Assembly (NCBI GenBank): GCA_017557405.1
Contig: JAFYYV010000009.1
Coordinates: 1-64,000 of the forward strand
Length of the DNA: 64,000 bases
Source of the DNA: Prevotella sp.
GTDB lineage: Bacteria; Bacteroidota; Bacteroidia; Bacteroidales; Bacteroidaceae
Reading direction: 5' to 3'
Shown: positions 28,543-37,475 of the stretch, piece by piece
Layout: each line of letters starts with the position of its first letter
How positions within the stretch are numbered: the stretch's first letter is position 1
Translations under genes and position numbers: made by a program
The notes under the pieces: generated by a model
Seen by the model: the letters and a program-made list of their open reading frames with translations, nothing else
Told to the model about the DNA's origin: nothing
The model's database searches: none

Positions 28543-28592
28543 ACGCCTTTTTGCACAGCCCATAATGGAGGGGAAGTGTGCGCATTTGGCGT
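28543..28592 (+). promoter_or_regulatory. Structured leader of rpsL
   Basis: ACGCC (28543) pairs with GGCGT (28588), and inside it GCACA (28553) pairs with TGTGC (28577), with a C-rich/G-rich inner loop. The two-tier stem starts a few bases after the predicted transcript start and ends 55 bases before rpsL. A ribosomal-protein binding site for feedback control is plausible but unproven. Confidence 0.5.
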
Positions 28593-28647
28593 GTAATGTA
28601 CTGATAATAAACGAAATATAATATATAATAATTAAAAAAGTAAAATT

Positions 28648-29028
28648 ATGCCTACTATTTCACAGTTAGTAAGAAAAGGCAGAAAGGAATTGGTAGACAA
28701 GAGCAAGTCGCCCGCTTTGGATTCATGTCCTCAGCGTCGTGGTGTCTGTGTTCGTGTTTACACGACAACTCCTAAGAAGCCTAATTCGGCAATGCGTAAA
28801 GTTGCCCGTGTTCGTTTGACAAACCAGAAGGAAGTGAACTCTTACATTCCCGGCGAGGGCCACAACCTTCAGGAGCACTCTATCGTTTTGGTACGTGGTG
28901 GTCGTGTGAAAGACCTGCCCGGTGTACGTTATCACATTGTTCGTGGTACTCTTGATACCGCCGGTGTGGCCAATCGCACCCAGCGCCGCAGTAAGTACGG
29001 TGCAAAACGTCCGAAAGCTAAGAAGTAA
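28648..29028 (+). CDS. rpsL: 30S ribosomal protein S12
   Basis: The 126-residue protein has the S12 hallmarks: [22 protein letters not shown] near the start of the decoding loop and [16 protein letters not shown]. The lysine in TTPKKPNSA corresponds to the streptomycin-sensitive type. S12 monitors codon-anticodon pairing. It is the first gene of rpsL-rpsG-fusA-rpsJ. Confidence 0.98.
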   Translation: MPTISQLVRKGRKELVDKSKSPALDSCPQRRGVCVRVYTTTPKKPNSAMRKVARVRLTNQKEVNSYIPGEGHNLQEHSIVLVRGGRVKDLPGVRYHIVRGTLDTAGVANRTQRRSKYGAKRPKAKK

Positions 29029-29115
29029 TAATCGGAGAGGATTAATACTAAGGACAAAAAACAATTCATCAAACAAAAAATCGTTTTGCTGGAGAAATGT
29101 TATAAAGGTTGAGTA

Positions 29116-29135
29116 AACGTCCGGGAGCGGATGTT
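29116..29135 (+). promoter_or_regulatory. Hairpin in the rpsL-rpsG spacer
   Basis: AACGTCC pairs with GGATGTT (one G-U) around GGGAGC within the unusually long 157-base spacer between rpsL and rpsG. In E. coli S7 binds the equivalent spacer to repress its own synthesis; the same use here is inference. Confidence 0.4.
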
Positions 29136-29185
29136 GAAGAACAAAAAGTTGACAACCCCATGCAGAATAAAATTTTTTCGAAACA

Positions 29186-29662
29186 ATGAGAAAAGCAAAA
29201 CCCAAGAAGCGTCTGGTTCTTCCCGATCCAGTCTTCAATGACACAAAAGTGTCTAAATTCGTGAATCACTTGATGTATGATGGTAAGAAGACCATTTCAT
29301 ACGACATTTTCTACAAAGCTCTTGACATCGTGAAGGAGAAGATGGCCAAGGAGGAGAAGTCTCCCCTGGAAATCTGGAAGCAGGGCCTCGACAACATCAC
29401 CCCACAAGTGGAGGTGAAGAGCCGCCGTATTGGTGGTGCTACATTCCAGGTTCCTACTGAAATCCGCCCCGACCGCAAGGAGAGCATCTCGATGAAGAAC
29501 ATGATCAACTTCGCTCGCAAGCGTGGTGGTAAAGGTATGGCCGAGAAGTTGGCTGCCGAGATCATGGACGCCTACAACAACCAGGGTGGTGCCTTCAAGC
29601 GTAAGGAGGACATGCACCGCATGGCTGAGGCTAACCGCGCATTTGCACACTTTAGGTTTTAA
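29186..29662 (+). CDS. rpsG: 30S ribosomal protein S7
   Basis: The 158-residue protein matches S7 ([14 protein letters not shown] near the start, [15 protein letters not shown] in the middle, [18 protein letters not shown] at the end). S7 starts assembly of the small-subunit head and contacts tRNA at the E site. fusA follows after 42 bases. Confidence 0.98.
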   Translation: MRKAKPKKRLVLPDPVFNDTKVSKFVNHLMYDGKKTISYDIFYKALDIVKEKMAKEEKSPLEIWKQGLDNITPQVEVKSRRIGGATFQVPTEIRPDRKESISMKNMINFARKRGGKGMAEKLAAEIMDAYNNQGGAFKRKEDMHRMAEANRAFAHFRF

Positions 29663-29704
29663 TTAGTTGAGGTAAAAAGGTAAAAAGGATAAAAATATAA
29701 GAAA

Positions 29705-31822
29705 ATGGCAAATCGCGATTTACATTTGACACGTAACATCGGCATTATGGCTCACATCGATGCCGGTAAGACCACCACTTCTGAGCGTATCCTGTTCTAC
29801 ACGGGTAAGACCCACAAGATTGGTGAGGTGCACGACGGCGCCGCAACCATGGACTGGATGGCACAGGAGCAGGAGCGTGGCATCACCATCACATCGGCTG
29901 CTACGACCTGTAACTGGAACTATGGTGGCAAGCAGTATAAGATCAATCTGATCGACACTCCGGGACACGTCGACTTCACCGCCGAGGTGGAGCGTTCGCT
30001 GCGTGTGCTGGATGGAGCCGTGGCCACTTACAGTGCCGCTGACGGTGTGCAGCCTCAGTCGGAGACCGTGTGGCGTCAGGCCGACAAATATAATGTTCCG
30101 CGTATCGGTTATGTGAACAAGATGGACCGCTCTGGTGCCGACTTCTTCGAGACCGTGCAGCAGATGAAGGACATCCTGGGTGCCAACCCCTGCCCCGTGC
30201 AGATTCCCATCGGTGCTGAGGAGAACTTCAAAGGTGTGGTTGACCTCATCAAGATGAAGGCCATCCTGTGGCACGACGAGACTATGGGCGCTGAGTACGA
30301 CATCGAAGAGATTCCCGCCGACCTCGTTGACGAGGCCAACGAATGGCGCGAGAAGATGATTGAGACCGCTGCCAGTTTCGATGACGACCTGATGGAGAAA
30401 TACCTCGAAGGCCAGGACATTCCCGAGGAGCAGCTCATCGCTGCCATCCGCAAGGGATGCTGCGCTATGGAGGTCACTCCTATGGTGCTCGGTTCTTCCT
30501 ATAAGAACAAGGGCGTTCAGCCGCTGCTCGACTACGTGTGCGCTTTCCTGCCTTCGCCTCTCGACACCGAGGCTGTGATGGGTGTGAACCCCAACACTGA
30601 CGAGGAAGAGGGCCGCAAGCCCAGCGAGGCCGAGCCCACATCGGCTTTGGCATTCAAGATTGCCACCGACCCCTACATGGGCCGTCTGGTGTTCTTCCGT
30701 GTCTATTCGGGTAAGGTTGAGGCTGGTTCCTATGTCTACAACCCCCGTTCGGGCAAGAAAGAGCGCATCAGCCGTCTGTTCCAGATGAACTCCAACAAGG
30801 AGATTCCTATGGATTCAATCGACGCTGGCGACATTGGTGCAGGCGTAGGTTTCAAAGACATCCGCACAGGTGATACTCTCTGCGACGAGAACCATCCCAT
30901 CGTGCTCGAGTCGATGACCTTCCCCGACACCGTGATCTCTATCGCTGTGGAGCCCAAGAGCCAGGCCGACATCGCCAAGCTCGACAACGGATTGGCCAAG
31001 TTGGCTGAAGAGGATCCCACATTCACCGTACGTACCGACGAGCAGAGTGGTCAGACCATCATCTCGGGTATGGGTGAGTTGCACCTCGACATCATCATCG
31101 ACCGTCTGAAGCGCGAGTTCAAGGTGGAGTGCAACCAGGGTAAGCCCCAGGTGAACTACAAGGAGGCCATCACCAAGACCGTCGAGAACTATCGCGAGGT
31201 CTACAAGAAGCAGACTGGTGGTCGTGGTAAGTTCGCCGATATCATCGTCAACGTTGGTCCTAAGGATCCCGACTACACCGAGGGCGACCTGCAGTTCATC
31301 AACGAGGTGAAGGGTGGTAACATCCCCAAGGAGTACATCCCCTCCATCCAGAAGGGCTTCGAGACTGCCATGAAGAATGGTGTGCTCGGTGGCTATCCCA
31401 TGACTGGCCTGAAGGTGACTGTCGTCGATGGTTCGTTCCACCCCGTGGACTCCGACCAGCTTTCGTTCGAGCTCGCCGCCATCAATGCCTATCGCAACAT
31501 CTGCCCGAAGGCTGCTCCCGCTCTGATGGAGCCCATCATGAAGGTGGAAGTTGTCACTCCCGAGGAGAACATGGGTGACGTGATTGGCGACCTCAACAAG
31601 CGTCGTGGTCAGGTCGAGGGTATGGATGAGGCACGTTCTGGTGCTCGCATCATCAAGGCAATGGTTCCGCTGGCCGAGATGTTCGGCTATGTGACCGCCT
31701 TGCGTACCATCACCTCCGGTCGTGCAACCAGTTCTATGGAGTATGACCATCACGCTCCTCTGTCGAGCTCAATCGCCAAGGCTGTGCTCGAGGAAGTGAA
31801 GGGTCGTGCCGACCTAGTGTAA
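29705..31822 (+). CDS. fusA: Elongation factor G
   Basis: The 705-residue GTPase has G1 [10 protein letters not shown] (about residues 16-25), switch [10 protein letters not shown] and G4 NKMD, followed by domains II to V in normal order and length. EF-G drives translocation. This is the canonical str-operon copy. Its codon use is strongly biased toward C-ending codons, as expected of a very highly expressed gene. Confidence 0.98.
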   Translation: MANRDLHLTRNIGIMAHIDAGKTTTSERILFYTGKTHKIGEVHDGAATMDWMAQEQERGITITSAATTCNWNYGGKQYKINLIDTPGHVDFTAEVERSLRVLDGAVATYSAADGVQPQSETVWRQADKYNVPRIGYVNKMDRSGADFFETVQQMKDILGANPCPVQIPIGAEENFKGVVDLIKMKAILWHDETMGAEYDIEEIPADLVDEANEWREKMIETAASFDDDLMEKYLEGQDIPEEQLIAAIRKGCCAMEVTPMVLGSSYKNKGVQPLLDYVCAFLPSPLDTEAVMGVNPNTDEEEGRKPSEAEPTSALAFKIATDPYMGRLVFFRVYSGKVEAGSYVYNPRSGKKERISRLFQMNSNKEIPMDSIDAGDIGAGVGFKDIRTGDTLCDENHPIVLESMTFPDTVISIAVEPKSQADIAKLDNGLAKLAEEDPTFTVRTDEQSGQTIISGMGELHLDIIIDRLKREFKVECNQGKPQVNYKEAITKTVENYREVYKKQTGGRGKFADIIVNVGPKDPDYTEGDLQFINEVKGGNIPKEYIPSIQKGFETAMKNGVLGGYPMTGLKVTVVDGSFHPVDSDQLSFELAAINAYRNICPKAAPALMEPIMKVEVVTPEENMGDVIGDLNKRRGQVEGMDEARSGARIIKAMVPLAEMFGYVTALRTITSGRATSSMEYDHHAPLSSSIAKAVLEEVKGRADLV

Positions 31823-31912
31823 GCAATGCATAACAAAGAGGGGTCGCTGAGCAAATGACTCTTTAGTGGCTCCTCTTCATTTTATAATTTTATAATTTTT
31901 AAATTTTAAGAC

Positions 31913-32218
31913 ATGAGTCAGAAAATCAGAATCAAGTTGAAGAGCTACGACCACAAACTCGTAGACAAGTCGGCTGAGAAGATCGTGAAGGCCGTGAAAG
32001 CCACAGGTGCTGTTGTCAGCGGCCCGATCCCCCTGCCCACACACAAGCGCATTTACACTGTGAACCGCAGTACGTTCGTTAACAAGAAGGCACGTGAGCA
32101 ATTCCAGTTGTCAGACTACAAGCGTCTGATCGACATCTACAGCTCTACCGCCAAGACTGTTGACGCTCTGATGAAGCTCGAACTCCCCAGCGGTGTCGAG
32201 GTTGAAATCAAAGTATAG
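31913..32218 (+). CDS. rpsJ: 30S ribosomal protein S10
   Basis: The 101-residue protein matches S10 ([20 protein letters not shown] near the start, [15 protein letters not shown] in the loop). It is both a head protein of the 30S subunit and the partner of NusG. In most Bacteroidota rplC follows directly; here a strong terminator, repeats and a large LRR gene intervene. Confidence 0.98.
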   Translation: MSQKIRIKLKSYDHKLVDKSAEKIVKAVKATGAVVSGPIPLPTHKRIYTVNRSTFVNKKAREQFQLSDYKRLIDIYSSTAKTVDALMKLELPSGVEVEIKV

Positions 32219-32244
32219 TACCTGCTATTCGCAAGTCCATCATA

Positions 32245-32284
32245 AGCGACACGCCAGTTCTATCTGGTGTGTCGCTTTCTTTTG
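32245..32284 (+). terminator. Terminator of the str operon
   Basis: AGCGACACGCCAG at 32245 pairs with CTGGTGTGTCGCT at 32264 (13 bp, one G-U) around six bases and is followed by a T-rich tract. It ends rpsL-rpsG-fusA-rpsJ and separates them from rplC. Confidence 0.92.
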
Positions 32285-32327
32285 TTGCGTGAGGTAGGGC
32301 ACACCCTTCACTTCATCTTGAAAAATG

Positions 32328-32415
32328 TCAGCTATGCTTTAGCCCTCTCAAAGCATAGCTTTCATGCGACTAAAGCATAGCTCTTGCACGGTCAAAGCTA
32401 TGCAATGAGACGGTC
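32328..32415. repeat. 22-bp periodic dyad array B
   Basis: Units start at 32328, 32350, 32372 and 32394, exactly 22 bp apart, with a faded fifth at 32416. The 13-bp core is AAAGC-ATA-GCTTT or its reverse complement form, followed by 9 bases ending in CTC, ACT or GTC. Same unit length and plan as arrays at 16357 and 58922. Confidence 0.85.
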
Positions 32416-32506
32416 ATTTGTGGTCTTTTACGAAGCCGAAAAGGTGGTTGCTCAAGAATCAAAATCATTCGAGTGTTGTAAAAATATGTTAACACTTGGG
32501 CGATTT

Positions 32507-32538
32507 ATAACAATATAACAATATAACAATATAACATT
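32507..32538. repeat. 8-bp tandem array, left arm
   Basis: Three perfect ATAACAAT units and one ATAACATT follow without a break. The reverse complement type recurs at 32710, so the two arrays form an inverted pair around the 40-bp palindrome. Confidence 0.85.
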
Positions 32539-32579
32539 AAGCTTTTTCGATGTGCAAAATCGCCCTCCTCTACTATGGG

Positions 32580-32619
32580 TTATTATAATATATAATATGT
32601 ATATTATATATTATAATAA
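32580..32619. repeat. Perfect 40-bp AT palindrome
   Basis: Nineteen bases from 32580 are the exact reverse complement of 32601-32619, with only GT in the centre. Both arms are made of A and T alone. It could extrude a cruciform or form a long RNA hairpin, but it has no terminator T tract. Confidence 0.9.
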
Positions 32620-32709
32620 AATTATTATTATTACACACCATTTCATTTATACCCATCTTATCTTTCAGTTTGCAACCAGAAATCATCCGCGAAAAGGTGG
32701 AAAATCCTT

Positions 32710-32741
32710 ATTGTTATAATGTTATAATGTTATAATGTTAT
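32710..32741. repeat. 8-bp tandem array, right arm
   Basis: One ATTGTTAT is followed by three AATGTTAT units; read on the other strand this is ATAACATT three times then ATAACAAT. The similarity with the left array continues about 12 bases inward (TAAG, T-rich, TTTTC), as expected for terminal inverted repeats. Confidence 0.8.
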
Positions 32742-32849
32742 ATTTTGGGTGTTTTCCTTTGATTTTAGAGGTCTTTTGCCATTCTCAAAACAGTCTGCCC
32801 CCACATGAACATTGCTGTAATAAAATTTTACTAGTTAGATGCCTCGAAA

Positions 32850-32881
32850 TTTGGAGGTTTCAAAAACTTTTTGTATCTTTG
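32850..32881 (+). promoter_or_regulatory. Promoter of the LRR/dockerin-like gene
   Basis: TTTG at 32850 and TATCTTTG at 32874 are separated by exactly 20 bp, the same elements and spacing as the promoter of the other LRR gene at 11903. Transcription should begin near 32888. Confidence 0.8.
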
Positions 32882-32906
32882 CAGTCGTAAAGCCAACTAA
32901 AAAACT

Positions 32907-32951
32907 ATGCCTTTGTTGATGAATTCAATTGGGGGGGGACTGCCTGACTAG
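32907..32951 (+). other. Upstream 14-codon frame containing a G8 run
   Basis: An ATG at 32907 opens a 14-codon frame ending in TAG at 32949-32951. It contains eight Gs in a row (32931-32938). It lies in the leader of the LRR gene, 13 bases before the first possible LRR start. The G8 run could slip during replication; the frame could influence downstream translation. Both are inference. Confidence 0.4.
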
Positions 32952-32985
32952 AACGTGAATATTAATGATTAAAAACAATAAACCT

Positions 32986-35817
32986 ATGAAACAGTTCAGA
33001 TTACTATTTGCGGCTATCCTGCTATGGGCGGGAGTGGCGAGTTCTTATGCCAACTCTGGTTATAATGACCATGGCACGAGGGATATCAGTGGCGTCACCT
33101 ATCATTTGTATTATTTTTGGTCGAATTACTTTGGTGAAACGAGACATGGTGTTGCTTATGTTGAAGGATTCGATAGTTCATACTCAGGATCAGAAATTAC
33201 CATTCTAGAAAGCATTACAGATGATGGAGAAAGTTATAAGGTGGAATGGCTTCGCTATAACCCAGCGATTTCGAGCAGAACCAACACGCTCTCATCTTCT
33301 ACCGTGCAGACCATCCATTTTCAGTCTTGGCCCGCGTTCAACCCCGATGCAAGCAGCCCCACTTTCGACTGCCCCAATCTGAAGACCATCTATTTCGAAG
33401 GGGCATCCCCGTCGTTCTATGCGTCGTATGAGAGTTATTTCAAGTCGCCAGGGAAAAACAACATCACCGTTTGGGTGTCTGACAAGACGCCAGAAGAGAT
33501 TACCGCCCTGAGAACAAATTCTGCCGTGTGGTGTGACTTTGCAGCTGTCAATCTCATCCCCAATGCCAATGTGAAGCGCAACGTCTTCTTGACCATCAGC
33601 AATGCCCGTATGTATGTAGACCAAGGTTCTACCTCTGTTCCTTACATCGCCGATAAGGAATTGCAGGTCGATTTGTATTCTAACTTGTCATTCCGCATTG
33701 ATAAGACTTATGGTAGTGGTAATCCCTACGAAGTTATGAGCGTGAAACTAAACGGTCAGGAGTTCCTCGGCGAAATGCATGATTCAGGCACCTACTATTG
33801 GTATGACTTGCAGAATATCACTAACGATGTCTTCATCAGTGTTGCCAGCGAGAACACCAAGTATGAGGCGAGCGTTATCTGCAACGATGGTGGTACATGC
33901 TACAGTTCTGATGCGGTCATCTATGGTGGTGTTATCCAACCCGGTGATCGGCAAACCATCCGTTGGGACAAGAGCAATGCCGATGGCTCCAACCTGCAAA
34001 TCCGCCCCAAAGAAGGTTATACGCTCGACCATTTCTACTACAATTCCTACGACAACACCAATCGCGTCACTCACAACAGCGATGGAACCTATACCTATAA
34101 TCTCACGGGCAATGCCGAAATCTCTGTGGTGTTCAAGAGTGCCGGCGAGAACATCCTGTTTGCTGATTCGAACGTGAAAGCCATCTGCGTGGCCAACTGG
34201 GATACTAACGGCGACGGCGAACTCTCGAAGGCTGAGGCTGCGGCAGTCACCACGCTCATCAATAGCGAAACTGGAAAGTCGGTGTTTTATGAAAAGGGAG
34301 CCACCATCACGTCCTTCGACGAATTCCAGTACTTCACTGGATTGACCGTTGTTGAGACGGATGCTTTCTATAACGATAGTCTGACATCGATTGTCCTTCC
34401 GCCTACCATCACGGCAATACAGACTCGGGCATTTTCTGGTAATAAGAGTCTGAAAAACATTCGTATTCCTGAAGGGGTAAAAACCATTGGTGTCTATGCA
34501 TTCAATAATACTTATAGTTTGGAACACATAACTCTGCCAGAGTCTTTGGAAGCTATTGACGCCTATGCTTTCTTCCAATCATCACTCAAGCAACTCTATA
34601 TACCAAAGAATGTTAATTCCCTGGGTGGTAGTAATTCGCAAAATCCCTTCATGCGATGCAAGAATTTGATCAGTATAGAAGTTGACAAGGATAATACAAC
34701 TTTCAACTCAGGAAATCACTGTAATGCCATCATAAGTTCAGGAACTACACCGATGCTCTATGTCGGCTGCCAGACCACAGTCATTCCACAGGACCTTAAA
34801 AAAGGATTGTACATCTTGGAAAGTTCTTTTGCGAGTATTGACCTGAAGAAAATCGTAATTCCTGCTAATCTTGGGAGACTATACGACGGAGCTTTTGAAA
34901 GTGCAAAAATCGACACGATTGTGTTGAAGATGAAAACCCCCATTGAGTACAAACATAGATATTTCGCACCATCATCTGGCTCAACGAAACTTGCTGACTG
35001 CATAGTTATCGTTCCCTACGGCACGAAGGATGCTTATGTCCAGAATGGTTGGGTTGGCGAAGGCGACGAAGGCACTCAGGTGGTCAAGAAGGTCATCGAA
35101 GCCGCTCCTGAGTTGAACGCTGTGATTGTTCCTGCTGATGGCCAGTATATCAAGGTCTTCACAGACGAAGACGATGACAATTACCTCGCTTATGGCAACG
35201 AGACGTTCACCTGCGGGATGGAGAAGGGTGGAACCTACAAGATTGGAGTCGGATACAAATCAGTTTCAGAGAATAATCTCTATATTAATGGAGTGAAACA
35301 GACGGAATTCGTCGATAACGGAGACGGCTATCTTACCTATACCGTGACAAATGTCACCGAGGACATGCTGATTGAGGCGAAGTATGCCGATACAGAATGG
35401 AACATCCCCATCTGTGCAACTCTGGGAGGTATAACCAGCGTATACTACCAAAAGACGGATGGCATGGAACACAGTCTTTCCTATAATACAAGTGAAACCA
35501 CGATTTTTGAGTTAAGAGAGGTCAAGCCAGGCGAACCCATCAGATTCCTCATCGAGCCCAGTGAAGGCTATGAGTTGTTTATGGTTTTTTGCGGATGGGA
35601 ACGCTCGATTGGTGCAGAAGTTGGTGATGAAGTGAAGCCATTGGAAGACGGCAGTTATGAGTTCACACTTCCTGCCTACCAAATAACAACCGATAAGACC
35701 ACCCCCATCATCATCTACAAAAAGATAGGTGAGGATGTGAACTACGACCTCAATGGCGACGGAACTGTGAATGTTGTCGACTTGACGAAGCTGGTGGACT
35801 ATATTCTGCATCATTGA
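32986..35817 (+). CDS. Secreted BspA-type LRR protein with dockerin-like C-terminus
   Basis: From the ATG at 32986 the protein has 943 residues; another in-frame ATG at 32965 adds seven. A signal peptide covers about 1-22 (cut after SYA). An EF-hand-like DTNGDGELSKAE lies near residue 405. BspA-type LRRs fill about 441-651 (AFSGNKSLKNIRIPEGVKTI and similar). Beta-sandwich-like repeats surround them. The last 25 residues hold DLNGDGTVNVVDLTKLVDYIL, a half-dockerin calcium loop. Surface adhesion or glycan contact is likely from the family but unproven. It lies between rpsJ and rplC, with its own promoter and terminator. Confidence 0.85.
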   Translation: MKQFRLLFAAILLWAGVASSYANSGYNDHGTRDISGVTYHLYYFWSNYFGETRHGVAYVEGFDSSYSGSEITILESITDDGESYKVEWLRYNPAISSRTNTLSSSTVQTIHFQSWPAFNPDASSPTFDCPNLKTIYFEGASPSFYASYESYFKSPGKNNITVWVSDKTPEEITALRTNSAVWCDFAAVNLIPNANVKRNVFLTISNARMYVDQGSTSVPYIADKELQVDLYSNLSFRIDKTYGSGNPYEVMSVKLNGQEFLGEMHDSGTYYWYDLQNITNDVFISVASENTKYEASVICNDGGTCYSSDAVIYGGVIQPGDRQTIRWDKSNADGSNLQIRPKEGYTLDHFYYNSYDNTNRVTHNSDGTYTYNLTGNAEISVVFKSAGENILFADSNVKAICVANWDTNGDGELSKAEAAAVTTLINSETGKSVFYEKGATITSFDEFQYFTGLTVVETDAFYNDSLTSIVLPPTITAIQTRAFSGNKSLKNIRIPEGVKTIGVYAFNNTYSLEHITLPESLEAIDAYAFFQSSLKQLYIPKNVNSLGGSNSQNPFMRCKNLISIEVDKDNTTFNSGNHCNAIISSGTTPMLYVGCQTTVIPQDLKKGLYILESSFASIDLKKIVIPANLGRLYDGAFESAKIDTIVLKMKTPIEYKHRYFAPSSGSTKLADCIVIVPYGTKDAYVQNGWVGEGDEGTQVVKKVIEAAPELNAVIVPADGQYIKVFTDEDDDNYLAYGNETFTCGMEKGGTYKIGVGYKSVSENNLYINGVKQTEFVDNGDGYLTYTVTNVTEDMLIEAKYADTEWNIPICATLGGITSVYYQKTDGMEHSLSYNTSETTIFELREVKPGEPIRFLIEPSEGYELFMVFCGWERSIGAEVGDEVKPLEDGSYEFTLPAYQITTDKTTPIIIYKKIGEDVNYDLNGDGTVNVVDLTKLVDYILHH

Positions 35818-35877
35818 TCATTGATAGAAACACCGCTATTGGTTTCAGAGAAACCTGTGTGGTGATATGATAAAAGG

Positions 35878-35916
35878 AAGGCTATGCTTTTGATTGATTC
35901 AAAGGCATAGCTTTTT
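35878..35916 (+). terminator. Terminator of the LRR/dockerin-like gene
   Basis: AAGGCTATGCTTTTGA pairs with TCAAAGGCATAGCTTT (two G-U pairs) around a 5-base loop and ends in a T tract. The stem contains AAAGGCATAGCTTT, nearly the same as the core of the 22-bp arrays. Confidence 0.88.
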
Positions 35917-35996
35917 GATTTCATGCGCAGATGAGGGGTTTATTTGATAATAAATCTTAATAAAACGAAAATAATCATTATTTGGAGGTGGGTACT

Positions 35997-36028
35997 CTTG
36001 CCCATGTTAATAATAATGTGTACCTTTG
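35997..36028 (+). promoter_or_regulatory. Promoter of the S10-spc operon (rplC onward)
   Basis: CTTG at 35997 and TACCTTTG at 36021 are spaced by 20 bp. The same TACCTTTG box precedes rpsL and rpsM. It gives rplC its own start, which is needed because the LRR gene separates it from rpsJ. Confidence 0.8.
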
Positions 36029-36116
36029 CAGCCGCTAAAGTGGGTATTGCGCTGGCTTTTATGCTATCAATATACTGATAAAGAGCGACTTAACCTTCAA
36101 TTGCGAAGAAGTGAGC

Positions 36117-36175
36117 GTTTCTTTTTAAGTGTTTTGTGTGTGTATGAGGAAGCGTGATGGCACTTAAAAAGAAAC
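36117..36175 (+). promoter_or_regulatory. 15-bp stem-loop in the rplC leader
   Basis: GTTTCTTTTTAAGTG at 36117 is exactly complementary to CACTTAAAAAGAAAC at 36161, around a 29-base loop. It ends 40 bases before the rplC ATG. It is too perfect to be chance and lies in the leader of a long ribosomal operon, so it is a candidate feedback site, as L4 acts on the S10 leader in E. coli. Confidence 0.6.
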
Positions 36176-36215
36176 AATATTCAAAATTCATACTTTTTAA
36201 AAATTTAAAACTGAA

Positions 36216-36830
36216 ATGCCAGGATTATTAGGAAAGAAAATCGGAATGACTTCCGTTTTCAGTGCCGACGGTAAGAATGTACCGTGCACTGTTATCGAAG
36301 CTGGTCCTTGTGTTGTTACTCAGGTGAAGACTGTGGAGAAGGATGGCTACAAGGCCGTTCAGCTCGGTTTTGGTGAGGCTAAGGAAAAGCGCACCACGAA
36401 GCCCATGATGGGTGTCTTCAAGAAAGCCGGTACAACACCAAAGAAGCACTTGGCCGAGTTCAAGTTTGACGAGGAGCTGAACCTCGGAGACACCGTCACA
36501 GTGGAACTGTTCGCCGACACCGACTATGTTGACGTGACGGGCACCTCGAAGGGTAAAGGTTTCCAGGGTGTGATCAAGCGCCACGGTTTTGGTGGTGTGG
36601 GTCAGGCTACTCACGGTCAGGACGACCGCGCCCGCAAACCGGGATCTATCGGCGCTTGTTCTTATCCAGCTAAAGTGTTCAAGGGAATGCGCATGGCCGG
36701 CCAGATGGGTGGCGATCGCGTGACGACCCAGAACCTCAGAGTGTTAAAGGTGATTCCGGAGCACAACCTTCTTCTTGTGAAGGGCAGCGTGGCCGGATGT
36801 AATGGTTCAACTCTAATTATTCGTAAATAA
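36216..36830 (+). CDS. rplC: 50S ribosomal protein L3
   Basis: The 204-residue protein matches L3 ([13 protein letters not shown] start; [10 protein letters not shown] and THGQ core; [12 protein letters not shown]). Its loop reaches the peptidyl transferase centre. It is the first gene of the S10-spc run and overlaps rplD by one base (stop and start share A36830). Confidence 0.98.
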   Translation: MPGLLGKKIGMTSVFSADGKNVPCTVIEAGPCVVTQVKTVEKDGYKAVQLGFGEAKEKRTTKPMMGVFKKAGTTPKKHLAEFKFDEELNLGDTVTVELFADTDYVDVTGTSKGKGFQGVIKRHGFGGVGQATHGQDDRARKPGSIGACSYPAKVFKGMRMAGQMGGDRVTTQNLRVLKVIPEHNLLLVKGSVAGCNGSTLIIRK

Positions 36831-37459
36831 TGGAACTTAGCGTATTAAACATCAATGGTCAGGAGACCGGGAGAAAGGTTACGTTGAACGAATCTATCTT
36901 CGGAATTGAGCCTAACGATCATGTCATCTACCTCGACGTGAAGCAGTATCTGGCTAACCAGCGCCAGGGAACAGCCAAGGCTAAGGAAAGAAGCGAGGTG
37001 AGCGGTTCCACTCGTAAGTTGATCCGTCAGAAGGGTAGCGGCGGTGCCCGCCGTGGTGACACCAACTCGCCCGTGCTGGTTGGTGGTGGCCGTGTTTTCG
37101 GTCCGAAACCCCGCGACTATGGTTTCAAACTGAACAAGAAGGTGAAGCAGCTTGCTCGCAAGTCGGCTCTCTCGTATAAGGCTCAAGAAGACGCCATCAT
37201 CGTTGTTGAGGATTTCGACTTCGATGCACCCAAAACAAAAGAATTTATAAACTTTACTAAAAATCTTAAAGTTGAGGGTAAAAAGACACTCCTTCTTTTG
37301 CCGGAAGTGCAGAAAAATGTATATTTGTCGGCTCGTAATTTGCAGCGCTCTGAAATTATGACGGCTTCAGCACTCAATGCTTATAAGGTTTTGAATGCTG
37401 ACGTGCTTGTTGTGACAGAGAAATCGCTGGAGGCCATCGACGGAATCTTAAACAAGTAA
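36830..37459 (+). CDS. rplD: 50S ribosomal protein L4
   Basis: The 209-residue protein has the L4 loop that lines the exit tunnel ([20 protein letters not shown] followed by [13 protein letters not shown]). In E. coli L4 also represses its own S10 operon. It starts at the last base of rplC. Confidence 0.98.
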   Translation: MELSVLNINGQETGRKVTLNESIFGIEPNDHVIYLDVKQYLANQRQGTAKAKERSEVSGSTRKLIRQKGSGGARRGDTNSPVLVGGGRVFGPKPRDYGFKLNKKVKQLARKSALSYKAQEDAIIVVEDFDFDAPKTKEFINFTKNLKVEGKKTLLLLPEVQKNVYLSARNLQRSEIMTASALNAYKVLNADVLVVTEKSLEAIDGILNK

Positions 37460-37475
37460 AAAGGAGAAATAAGAT

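Larger units (their letters stand above)
32219..32985. other. Repeat-rich gene-free stretch after rpsJ
   Basis: From left to right: the str-operon terminator (32245), 22-bp dyad array B (32328), an 8-bp tandem array (32507), a perfect 40-bp AT palindrome (32580), an inverted 8-bp array (32710), a promoter (32850) and a short upstream frame with a G8 run (32907). No gene is visible before the LRR protein. Confidence 0.8.
35818..36215 (+). other. Gene-free stretch: terminator, promoter and leader of rplC
   Basis: It contains the LRR gene terminator (35878), the rplC promoter (35997-36028) and a leader of about 180 bases with a perfect 15-bp stem (36117-36175). No coding frame is visible. Confidence 0.8.

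Noticed and set aside
32438-32700. CGAAAAGGTGG occurring at 32438 and 32690
   Set aside because: An 11-base direct repeat around the AT element could be a target duplication, but the flanks do not align and 11 bases alone is weak.
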